A DNA stretch of 64,000 bases from Lathyrus oleraceus. Lineage: Eukaryota; Streptophyta; Magnoliopsida; Fabales; Fabaceae. The notes beneath the pieces were generated by a model. The model was not told the origin of the DNA. It was given only the letters and a program-made list of their open reading frames with translations, and made no database searches. Below, piece after piece: positions 33,477 to 44,478 of this stretch (its first letter is position 1; each line of letters begins with the position of its first letter). The stretch lies in contig NC_066583.1 of NCBI RefSeq assembly GCF_024323335.1, forward strand, positions 273,986,916-274,050,915, read 5' to 3'. The translations under genes were made by a program, and so were the position numbers.

Positions 33477-36400
33477 TGTTTACACCATGTTGATTTTTTA
33501 CAACACTCATGCTATCTCATCATATGCATTAGCTTTGCGATCACCCATTGGCACCCTCTTTACTATTCATTCATGAGGTTTGCATTGGGAGAGATCACCA
33601 ACCATATTTAATTGTATCATACTTTATTTTTCATTATTTACTAACCTAAATGCCAAAAATATGTCAATGTATAGTTTACTTGTTTTGTAGGTAGTGTGTG
33701 TTCACCCATGCTCCATCAAGCTCATATCTAGGGTTTGAGACCCTCAATGCAAGGAGATTAATCAAGAGATGGTTTACATTAACTCTAGACATCATGTATG
33801 AATTCCCATGATCTTCACATATCATTTTGATCAAGAATTCATCAAGAGTTTGAAGCTTGTTTGCCTTGGAAGCCCTAATTCATCTGGGTATCTTGTGTGA
33901 CTTCCTCAACAAGTTTCTTCAACATTTGATAAAATATTTCAAGGGATACTTCATATTACATCATCTTACACATATATGATCCTTCATGAGTCCAAAATAT
34001 CAAGAGAATGTCAAGTTTGCAAGTTGGTTCATGGTGGTTGACTAGAGAAAGTCAACAGGTCAAAACTGGGGTTCCCTAGCCCCTATCGCCTACACGTTTT
34101 GTCATATGAAAATGATTCCAAGAGAAAAGTTATTCCTTATGACATTACAAACAAATTTCATGTTTAAGTCAAGAGCTATTTTTTCTTGGAAAGTTGTTTT
34201 TATGGTGACAGATTATATGTCATTTTGTTTGAACCCTAGTTAGGAGGTCAACTTCCAAGGACCATAACTTGCTCAATTTTTATGATATTAAAGCCATTCA
34301 AGTTCCAAGATTAAATTCAATATATATTTTTAAACTTTTATGTTTGTAAGAAGTTCAAATTCAACTTGCAAATGCATGTGCCAAGAGGAAACTTTATAGG
34401 TCATTTTGGGCCATTACCATTGAATAAGTGATTTTCCTCAACTTCTAAAATGCATAACTCCTTCTTGACAAATAAAAATGAGGCCAAATTTGTGACTAAA
34501 TTGAATAGGTTTGAAAGACATACAACTTTGATGAAGGAACGTTTTCCATTTGAAGCCCATAGCAAAAGTTATTCAAGATGGAAGAAGTGAACATTTGACT
34601 TGGGACTTAGAAAATTTTCAATTATGTTTGATTTCCCAAACTTCCACCTCAAAATCCATCATGATCCAAGATTCAAATGGAAACGTATTCAACATGAAAG
34701 TTGTTCCCCAGATCTCACCTTTCCAAAAAGTCCAAGATCATCTCATTTGGCCAAGAAATGAAGGACTTGCGCATGCGTTCTTTTCAAGGGACCAATTGGA
34801 TGGATTTCACTTTCACATTTAAAATTCAAATGCATGGACACACGACATGATTTCAGCATTGTACTCATGAATTTTTGGACCTGAATACATCACTTGGTGA
34901 GCCTATCACACGCCCATGCAAGCAAGCAATGCAAATTGCTAAATTTGGAAAATTTTGGAAGTGTGTGGAAATGAATCACATTGGCTATAAATATAACCCT
35001 CATGTCTCAGAATTAAGGACCTCATGCCCAAGCTTTGAACCTGCAATCTAAACCCTCACCATTAAAGGATAATCTTAAAGGTTTTCATTTGAAAATCGAG
35101 CTTCAAATCTCATTCTGTTTTGAGATTGAAACTCCAAGAGTCCAAGCCTCTCTTTGATATTAATCACCTCCTACAAGCTTCTGAAGCCAAGCCAAGCATA
35201 ATTGGTATCAAGATCAAGCAAGGTTGAAGCTCATTCGAAGGTAATTTTTTAGAATTTTCATCTCTCTGATTCTCCCTCAATTCTCCACCATTCTTTGTGA
35301 TTTTGGGTTGGCTGGAGTCCTACCAATGTAGGCAACAAGATTGAGTTGCTTTGAGGTCAAATTGAATCAACTCAGTTCATGATCCTCAAAATTCAAATCC
35401 TTGTATCTTTTTATATACTTGGAATTGGAGAAAATTGAGGCCATATTCGAGCTCCTGAGTATTTTCTCTTTGAAATAGTATCATTGTTTTCCATTTTTCA
35501 TGAAGTTGAGGTTGGACCAGTCCGGTGGTGATCACCGGAGAAGATGACCAGAGCTAGGGCTCCGGTGGTGTGTTGGCAAGTTCCAAGCCATCTGATATGG
35601 TTCAAATGTTTTAATCTTGAGCGTTCATTTTGATTACCACGCATACATTGCATTGACCAAGGAGTATGGTGGAATGCGCACGTGTGGCCATCAGATCTTC
35701 CACCTCAATTAATGAGGGAGATCTGATGGCCCTTGTTTTTTTGTATTTTCTGATTTTATATTTAATTGCTTTATTTTGATTAATTCATAATTATTTCATT
35801 TTTAATCCAAAAAATATGGGACTTTCACCAAAAATCTTTAAATATTTTTCTCTTTCATTTTATGAATTAAAATTATTTTTGGGATTAATTTTGATATTTT
35901 TCATGAATTAAATGTTTTTGTGCATATTTTTAATTGTTTAAAAATACTTCTGACTTTTCAAAAATGATGAAATTTTTTGTCTAAGGTCCTTTGACCTTGT
36001 TCGACCTATGATAAATATCTTGGCTATTTATTTGGTGTTTTGAAGAGGTTTTAGGTTTTGACCAAGTTAAATTGAATTTTAATGCATTTTTAATTAGATT
36101 TTTAATTGATTAATCATGTAAAAATTATGTTGAGTCATTTTTGTGGTCTTCTGATGTTTGACTATTTGCTTGGGCTTTAGTCAAGGTTAATTTGACTTTT
36201 GTTGGATTAAAATCATTGAATTTAAGGGATTGATGAAAGGTACATTTCATCTCCCAAAATGAATGAATGATTTTAATTTGATAAAATTCCTCCCATGACC
36301 AATTTGTGTTTCTCTCACTCCCCTCCCAGTTCATCTTCATCCCTATTCTTACCCATTCCTTTCATTGACCAATGAAATCTCAAATGTCCTAAGGCTAATT

Positions 36401-38252
36401 GGTTCATCAATGACCTTGTGTTAGAAGAACCAATACAAGTATGGATGAGATATGTCCATCCCTTTTGATCTTTTCTTTTAGTGTGTGGTATATTTTAGGA
36501 GTTTGGTTCATCATACCAAATCTCTAACATGCATTAACACCTAAATTTTTATTGCCCGGCCTCAGATAGTTGTGACTTCTACATAAGTCCAAGTACGGTT
36601 GCTTAACATAGAGCTAAATTTGACCCTAAAGGCATAGCATTCTAGTAAGTGAGATTATAAGTTTCCCATCCTTCATGGTATTGTATGGAAACTTGGCATT
36701 TTTTCCTTCTTATGGAAGATGTCTTGGTTCAAGGATTCATGCTTGTGAATGGATGGTTGAGTGTTCTCCAAAGAATGACTTAATCAATAGAAAAGCAAAA
36801 CACTACTAACATTCAATTAATCTTGACTAACATTTGACTAACTCTTATTAATACTACTTTACTTTCAAGTCATTTACTTTATGAAATTTAATTTTTTAGT
36901 CATTTATCATTCATTTCCATTTACATTTCATTTAACTTGTTTATGTTTATGTCATTTTCACTCTGCTCATTTGAGCCATATCTTGTGATTATATATATTT
37001 GTTTGTGCATTTTGATTTTGTTTGTGGTCTTAGGACCTTAAAATACTTAATAAACAACAAAAACCCTAAAAAAATGTTTGGTGGACTGTTGATCTTGACC
37101 TGAACTTTTAGACTTAGAACTAGGCAACATTCCCTGTGCAAAAAGGACTTGGCCAATGCCAACATTCTGAGACCAAGTTATTATGAACCAAGCCTTCATC
37201 TGATGCAAGCCTCGGACTCTGTTTGAATTCATCTATTACTTTTTCTTGGTGTTAATTTTTATTTTGATCTTGTGTATGATGCTTTGTTCTAAGTTGATCA
37301 AGGAATAACTCATCTGGTACATGAGAAGACAAAGAAGACTGCTAGCTATGTGATTTGCTTGCTTGGATGTGGCTATCTTTATTTGATGCCTTGATCTTCA
37401 TGATGTCTGATATTTCTAATTTCCTTATTGATTATTGCTTGACTCAAAGTCTAAAGGATAAGTGGGTTTTATATATGACATTCTTGTCTGTTGGATTGCA
37501 TCCCAATGATCATATCTTTTCAACTCTCAACTTTTAATTTTTATGCTTAGGATTAGTCTCTTTATCTTCTCCCACTTCTTAAATTTCAAAATCTCTCCCC
37601 CTTTTCAAAAACTTTCTTTTCTTGTGATTTCGAACTTAGACCTTATTCTAAAATAGAAACTTTGGCCTTACGCCATTTGAATTTTTGAACTCCTTTTTCT
37701 TAAATCAAACTTGTAAATATATTTAATCATATTGACTTAAAATTTCAAAAACACAAAAAGAACTAACAACTTCATTCAAAATTTTGGGCCTTTTGTGCCT
37801 TTATTATTAACCTTTTATTAAAAGAAACCCACTCATTTTGAAATTGTTACCACGAACTACAGGATTTTGATCCCTCGTTTTTATATTGGTACGTAGGCAC
37901 AAGTCTAAAGGTTTTGTCAAACACAAAAATATAATCAATGAATTATTTTCTCATCCCCACACTCTATTTTTTCTCAAACATCTTTTATACCAAAAATACA
38001 CACACACATAAAAAAAAGGGCTCCCTAGGAATACCTAGGATGCTTTGGGTGCTAATACCTTCCCTCTGTGTAACCAACCCCCTTACCTGTAATCTATGCC
38101 ATTTTATTAGTTTTGATTTGAAAACTTCGTATCTTTGGGTTTTGTTCATACATTTCCCTTTTCCTTTGGAAACAAAAAAAGTGTGGTGGCGACTCTGGTT
38201 TTATTGACGTCAAGTTTATCCATAGCTTGATGGTCATGAATTTACCGCTACA
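33477..38252 (+). mobile_element. 5' LTR of element X (Ogre-like), about 4776 bp
   Basis: The right end CCGCTACA at 38252 is followed by the PBS at 38262. The left end TGTTTACACCATGTTGATTT is placed by comparison with the Y LTR start: the next 50 bases share CTCATG, ATCTCATCATATGCAT spacing, and then CCAAAAATATGTCA. It is less certain than the right end. The U5 carries the foldable element (37851-37899), the GGGTGCTAATACCTTCCC box (38047-38064) and an exact PBS echo (38187-38196). No gene in it; ORFs are short and unconserved. Confidence 0.8.
37851..37899 (+). promoter_or_regulatory. Foldable U5 element of the X LTR
   Basis: CGAACTAC (CTAC at 37857-37860) and ACGTAGGCACAAG (GTAG at 37893-37896) flank a weakly paired interior. 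It is 353 bases from the LTR end. This is the weakest-folding copy of the set. Confidence 0.4.
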
Positions 38253-38261
38253 GAAATTAAG

Positions 38262-38279
38262 TGGCGACTCTGCTGGGGA
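38262..38279 (+). promoter_or_regulatory. Primer binding site of element X
   Basis: TGGCGACTCTGCTGGGGA, nine bases after the LTR end; the Ogre/Tat tRNA-Arg-type PBS. Confidence 0.93.
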
Positions 38280-39135
38280 GTAGTCCTCAGTGGGTTTAAC
38301 CTACTTTTTTTATGTGTATATATTTGTATATTCGATGTTTATATATTTGTTTGTATGATATAATCTGTCTGTTGTGCTTGGTGATCTCTGAGTGGTGAGA
38401 TAAGTTCTAACCCGAACTTGAGTGTAATTAAGATAGGAGGATGGTATAGTCATGTTCAACTTGTGTGGAGTAGTCTTTAGCAAATTGGCTTGAGACCCAT
38501 CTACTCAGTGGAGACTCTTTTGGAGTTACTAATGTCACACAAGTTATTTGTGGTTAGGCATTACTTGCTCTGATTTAGGGTCCGAGAAGCTAAGGACTGT
38601 AGAACATTTAACCCAACTTGGCATATTTAGGACGTAGTGTGGAGACTGTTCAGGTGTAGACCTGATAACAGTTGTTACGCGATACTACACTCAGACAAGT
38701 TTCTCTTGAGAATATTGTGGGTTGATGAGTCAGTCATCCTAACCTATAATATCCAATAGATAGGATTAAGACTCTGAGAACTTTTTAGAACATGATCTAC
38801 AGATTTTTATCCTTAGTACACTCCTTTGGGATGGTTCTTAACCTGACTCCATGCTCGTGACTCACAACAAACCCTTTGATTCTCGGTTGATCTGATTAAG
38901 TCTCATCAATTCAATGGAACTTGGGTGTTGATAAGGTGAAAAACCATAATCCACCAAAATGGATGATTGATCTTGATGATGACTTGATCCATCCCTTGAA
39001 CTTTGTTTGTGTTTTCCTTGTGTGTGATCCCTTGTTTGTGGTTGTTGCATTCATGCATACATGCACATCATTACATTCATCACAGAAAAATAATTTTCAA
39101 GGAACTGAGGTCTTATTTGCAAATATTTTCAGACG
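38280..39135 (+). mobile_element. Element X leader
   Basis: Untranslated leader before ORF1. It ends in a pyrimidine stretch with ATTTTCAG five bases from the ATG. The Y leader (49599-50600) is clearly homologous and shares CTCATGCTCGTGACTCAC-like and GGAACTTGGGTGTTGATAAG blocks. Confidence 0.7.
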
Positions 39136-40646
39136 ATGGATTATGGACGAAGGAACACTAAGAAGTACAATTTCAGATGTCCTGATTTGAAGGAGCTAAG
39201 GAAGTTGTAATCTTTTGTATTAGATCCCTTGGACTTCAAGCAACGTCATGGGAAGCTTTTGTCTGTGTTATCTACCGATGTGGTTGAAGGACTTCTCAGT
39301 GTTTTGGTTCAGTTCTATGGTCCTCTTTACTGGTGCTTCACTTTCCCTGATTATCAGCTTGTGCCTACGTTTGAGGAGTATGCCCATATCTTGGGAATAC
39401 CCGTATCTAACAAGGTACCTTTTAATGGATTGGAGGAGATTCCCAGATCTCATATCATAGCTGAAGCTCTTCATCTGAAGAAATCTGAGATTAATGCTCA
39501 TTTGGTGAAGAAAGGAGGTATATTTGGGTTGACTTCTGAGTTCCTCATTGGAAAAGCTACTGTCTTTGCTCAAGCCGGTAGTGTGGATGCTTTTGAAGCC
39601 ATCTTTGTATTGCTCATTTATGGCTTGGCTTTGTTCCCTAATATTGACGGTTTTGTTGATGTTAACGCCATTAGAATTTTCTTGATTGAGAATCTTGTTC
39701 TGACTTTGTTGGGTGACATGTATTTCTCTTTGCATTTGAGGAATTCTAAAGGTGGTGGGACTATTGTATGATGCTTTCCTCTTCTATACAAGTGGTTTAT
39801 TTCTCACTTGCCTCAGACACCTGCTTTCTTGGAGAACAAGCAATGTCTAAGGTGGTCTCAAAGACTTATGTCTCTCACTAATGATGATATTGTTTGGTAT
39901 GATCCTGCATTGGGTAGCTTGGATATTATTGATAGTTGTGGTGAATTCTCTAATGTGCCTCTCATTGGTACATAAGGAGGAATCAACTACAACCCTGCTT
40001 TGGCTCGTCGTCAACTTGGATTCCCCTTGAGAGACAAACCTAATAACACTCAGTTAGAAGGTCTTTTCTATCAAGAGGATAAAGATCCCCAACATTTAAA
40101 GCAGAAGATGATACACGCTTGTCACAATGTGCATAGGAAAGGAAGATCCGAACTTGGTCCATGCAACTGTGTAGCTTTGGAAGCTTACACTATTTTGGTG
40201 AAGAAGAGAGCTTTGGAGTTGAAGATGCCATATGCTTGTGAAATACCTATGTCTTTGGTTGTGGTTGAGCCATCAACTCTCCCTAACCAAGATGTAGGGG
40301 AGTTGGAAGACGCACTCATCAAGATGAAGCAAGAGAGAGATATGTGGAAAGAGTGGTTCTATGCTTTGATCCGAAAGCATGAAGAATTGCAGCTTGAGTC
40401 GAAGGACAAAAACACACTTATTGAACTTCTTGAAGACCGAGCAGTAAAGAGATAGAGAGAGCCAGAGGTCCTATCCACCTCTAGTATGCCTCAGCCTTCC
40501 GGTGCTTGGAAGAAGATTGTTGATCAGCTTGTCCTCGAGAAAGCTCAGATGAAGGACATCTTTTGAATCCGAGATTCAACGCATCCGAAGGAAGTACGTA
40601 CCCGCAGCCAGATCATCTGATAACATTGCTAGGGGATCCTTAGGAT
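39136..40646 (+). pseudogene. Element X ORF1 (Ogre-specific protein upstream of gag), inactivated
   Basis: Ogre elements carry an extra ORF before gag whose function is unknown. Here one frame runs from ATG 39136 (MDYGRRNTKKYNFRC) through VLVQFYGPLYWCFTFPDYQL, HLKKSEINAHLVKKG, RRQLGFPLRD and EAYTILVKKRALELK. A coiled-coil-prone stretch follows near 40310-40440 (KMKQERDMWKEWFY, KHEELQLESKDKN). Stops lie at 39208 (TAA), 39769 (TGA), 39973 (TAA) and 40453 (TAG). A one-base frameshift near 40562 precedes an ending ESEIQRIRRKYVPAARS and a TGA at about 40646. At least the stops at 39208, 39973 and 40453 fit glutamine codons changed by C-to-T. No role can be shown from the sequence. Confidence 0.8.
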
Positions 40647-40867
40647 GATTAGTTTCCTTGTCTCTTATATTTGTATTTTGGTTTCTGAAATTGTACTCAG
40701 TGTAATCCTTCCAAAACTTTATGAATAAAAAGAGATTGTATGGTCAATCAAAATTATTGTTATTACTATTATATATTTGCAGATAGAACTTCATATGTTC
40801 CTTGAAATTAAATAAACAAAACATTGCATTTCATGCATCATTTGCATATCAGGTTTTCTTCCTCCAA
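40647..40867 (+). mobile_element. Spacer between ORF1 and gag of X
   Basis: AT-rich linker with TTTGTATTTTGG, GCATTTCATGCATCATTTGC and a TATCAG before gag. The Y element keeps the same GCATGCATCATTTGCATAAGCAG block at 50730. It could hold a splice acceptor for gag expression; this is not shown. Confidence 0.5.
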
Positions 40868-43800
40868 ATGTCTTATCGGTTATTCTTTTGTACTTCAGCC
40901 AAGCTGACTCACCGATACAACACTCGCGCTAATCAACCGAAGATCATGGAACACTTAGAGCAAGAGAAAAGATAGCTGAAGGATGAAATTTACAGGTTAA
41001 CAACATTGATGGAATCCATCATTGCTGCACATAATTAGTCTTCACCAACTCCTACAACTCCTCCCTAGAGGAATGTTATTTCTGAGATTGCTACCTCGAC
41101 CATTCTCGTTGCTGCCAACCAATCCGGTCCTTCTATGCCTGCTGGATTCCCTTGGGGGATGCCATCAAATTTTATGCCTAAATGGTATGCACCCACCTTT
41201 GTTTCTCTGCCGGCATCTAGCCCGGTCATGTCCGTGCCACCTTCATTTGTTCACACTTTGCCTCGTGTTGAGGATACCATCTACCACTTTGAGCCATCTG
41301 AGGGTCCAGACGTGTATGAGAAAATGGAGGAAATGAAGGATCAATTCCTCGAGCTGCGTAAAGAATTGAAAACTCTGAGAGGAAAGGAATTATTTGGGAA
41401 GAGTGCTGCTGAGCTCTGCCTGGTACCTAATGTGAAAATCCCGATGAAGTTCAAGGTCCTCGACTTTGAAAAGTATAAAGGAAACACTTGTCTGTTGAGC
41501 CACCTTGTGATGTACGCCAGAAAAATGTCTACTCAAACTGATAATGATTAGTTGCTGATTCACTACTTCCAAGACAGTTTGATTGGTGCTGCTTTGAGAT
41601 GGTATATGGGGTTAGACAGTGCAAGTATCCGTACTTTCAATGACTTGGGTGAAGCCTTTGTCAAGCAGTACAAATACAATGTTGATATGGCGCCTGATAG
41701 AGACTAGCTAAGGTCTGTGTCTCAGAAGGATAATTAGATGTTCAAAGAGTATGCCCAGAGGTGGAGGGAACTTGCTGCCCAAATTAGTCAGCCATTGGAA
41801 GAGAAAGAAATGACAAAGATTTTCTTAAAGATGCTCAGTTTGTTTTATTACGAACGTATGATTGCCAATGCCCCCAATGAGTTTACCTAAATGGTAAATA
41901 TGGGGATGAGATTAGAAGAGGGAGTCCATGAAGGACGTCTGTCTAAAGAAGAAGCATCGTCTAGCAAGAAGTATGGGGGTAGTTTCTCCAAGAGAAAGGA
42001 GGGGGAAACTAATTCAGTATCTGTAGGGAGGTAGAGGAGGCCTCATGTCAGAAAAAGTTCTCAACCTCGTCAACATCAACATCAAGTTTCTTCAGTAATT
42101 CCAGTTTTTTCAAACAATTTCAACAATCAATTTGTTTCGATTCAACAACAACAACTGTAACAAAGAACCAACAACAACAAAAATAATAACCAGCAAAATT
42201 TTGAGATGAAAAACGTCTCTTTGACCCTATTCCTATGTCATACGCAAAATTATATCTATCCTTGGTTCTTAAGAACCTCATTCAACCTAGAAATCCTCCA
42301 CAAATTCCCGAGCCACTTCCATGGTGGTTTAAACCCAAACTTCGTTGTGCCTTTCAACAGGGAGCCCCTGGCCACGACATAGAGAACTGATATCCGTTGA
42401 AGCATGAAGTAGAAAAGCTTGTGAAGAGTGAGATGGTATCCTTTGAGGACCGAGCACCTAATGTGAAAGCTAATTTATTGCCTGCTCATGGTAATGCTTA
42501 TGCCAACATGGTGAATGGTTGTCTAGGAAATTTTTGAGTAATCGATGTACGACATATCCGTAGGTCGTTGGTGGAAATGCATAGAACCTTGTGTTTGATA
42601 AGTGACTGTGAGCACGAGCATGATGGTTGTGCAATCTGTAGTGTGAACCCCCGTGGGTGTATGATTGTCAAGAAAGATATCCAGAAGTTGATGGATGAGA
42701 ATGTAATCCAGATTCAATAGTCAAGGGATATATATGATGTGAATGTGATTGTGCCTGTGTTCAAGACCCCTGAGCGGGTAGTTATATAGTTTGATAACAA
42801 CAACAACAATAATGTCAACAGATCGGTATCTTCGTTGGTTATACGGTTAGCGAGCCCTGTCCCGTATGCATCCGATAAAGTTGTACCTTATCAGTACAAC
42901 GCCACAATGATTGAGAATGGTCAAGAGTTTCCTCTCCCAATTGCAGATTCAATGGTAAATATTTCTAAAATTGCAAAGGTGACCCTTAGTGGTCCTGTAT
43001 TTGGTCCAGTTTTTCCCAAGGAAGTAGAAGATGTTGCAGCCAGTAAGAAGGCATAGGCTCTAGTGATGAATCCGGTTAGCACTCCAGTGTGTCAGTCTGG
43101 TGAATCCAGCAAATTGAAGGCTAGTGATGATGATGAAGTTTTGAAGCTGATAAAGAGAAGTGAGTTTAATGTGGTGGAGCAGCTACTCCAAACCCTGTCA
43201 AAGATATTCGTGATGTCTTTATTAATGAATTCTGAGGCACATAGAGAGGTGTTGCAGAAAATGCTCGAGCAGGCTTATGTTGAGCATGATGTAATTGTGG
43301 ATCAGTTTGACCACATTGTTGCCAATATTACTTCTTGCAAAAATTTGAGTTTTTTTGATAAAGAGCTTCTCGAGGAAAGCAGAAATCACAACCTGACACT
43401 CCATATTTCTATGAACTGTAAGGAGGATGCTCTGTCCAATGTGCTTGTTGACACTGGGTCTTCTTTGAACGTGCTTCTGAAATCAACATTGTCAAGAATT
43501 TCCTACCAAGGTGCCCCAATGAGATACAGTGGCGTGATTGTTAAAGCGTTTGATGGTTCCCGTAAAACTGTCATTGGTGAAGTGGACCTTCCAGTTAAGA
43601 TAGGTCCGAGTGATTTCCAAATTACTTTCTAGGTAATGGATATCCACCCGGTCTATAACTGCTTGTTGGGAAGGCCATGGATTCACGAGGCAGGTGCAGT
43701 AACGTCTACTCTTCACCAGAAGTTGAAATTTGTGAAGAATGGCAAGCTTGTCGTTGTTGGTGGAGAAAAAGCACTTTTAGTGAGCCATTTGTCATCCTTT

Positions 43801-44192
43801 TCTTACGTTGAAGCTGAGGAGGAGGTTGGAACTCCGTTCCAATCCTTGCCTATTTCTAGGGAGAAGAAAACTTGGGCACCTATGTTCTCTCTAAAGAATG
43901 CACAAAAGGCTATCGAGGTTGGTTGCGTTGATCAGTGGGGCCGTATGATAGAGATTACTGAGAACAAGGATATGGTTGGATTGGGATTTCAACCAAGTCT
44001 GTTCAACGTCAAAGCTGAAGATGTACACCGAGTTTCCATAGTGGAGGATTTATTCATGTAAATGATCAACACTCAACTACTATAATTGAGGACAGTGACG
44101 ATAAAGCTTACGCCAACTTTGTGACGCATGGCCAGACTTGCAACAATTGGGTTGTTATTGACGTTCTTAGTGTTTTTCACCGATCTAAGTAA
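40868..44192 (+). pseudogene. Element X gag-pro, degenerate
   Basis: Gag begins MSYRLFFCTSAKLTHRYNTR and has a coiled coil (MEHLEQEKR). A proline-rich linker follows, then the Gag core (KFKVLDFEKYKGNTCLLSHL, RWYMGLDSASIRTFNDLGEA, EYAQRWRELAAQIS). The C-terminal knuckle survives as FQQGAPGHDIEN with the usual H and last C lost. After frameshifts the linker (CEHEHDGCAICSVNPRGCM) leads to an aspartic protease with VLVDTGSSLNVLL, then DIHPVYNCLLGRPWIHEAGA. The tail QWGRMIEITENKDMVGLGF ends in SK and a TAA lying in the intron donor. More than ten stops or frameshifts are present; several are TAG or TAA where Q is usual. It is related to the A and Y gag-pro and is the most complete of the three. 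Confidence 0.85.
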
Positions 44193-44441
44193 TTTGTTTT
44201 CATTTTTTAAAGAAAAATCATTCTCCTATGCCTAAGGGAGAAGTGAACATTGTTGGGCATTTCTATTATCATCAATAAAAAGCAATTTTATTCATCCACA
44301 TCTATGATGTTTTATTTTTACATTTTAAATTTCTGAAAATGGTAATCACAAAAAAAACATAAATAAATAATAATCTTCCATATGCATAATATTTGGTCAC
44401 AATTCACTTTTCTAAAATCAAAATATCAAATCATTATGCAG
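44189..44441 (+). other. Pro/pol intron of element X (253 bp)
   Basis: Donor AAG|GTAATTTG-like: the last G of AAG plus TAA make GTAA at 44189-44192. The acceptor is TCATTATGCAG ending at 44441. Splicing joins ...HRSK to LVLEPIEYNDP in frame. The interior is AT-rich and shares GGGAGAAGTGAACATTGTTG-like blocks with the Y intron. Confidence 0.8.
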
Positions 44442-44478
44442 GTTAGTTCTCGAACCCATTGAATACAATGATCCTACT
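44442..44478 (+). pseudogene. First bases of the X pol exon, cut by Y
   Basis: Codes LVLEPIEYNDP, the linker before RT, then stops at the start of the Y LTR. The homologous Y sequence reads LILKPIEHNDPTSSPNFEF. The last five bases, CTACT, should be the target duplication of Y; the partner copy lies beyond the window. Confidence 0.8.
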
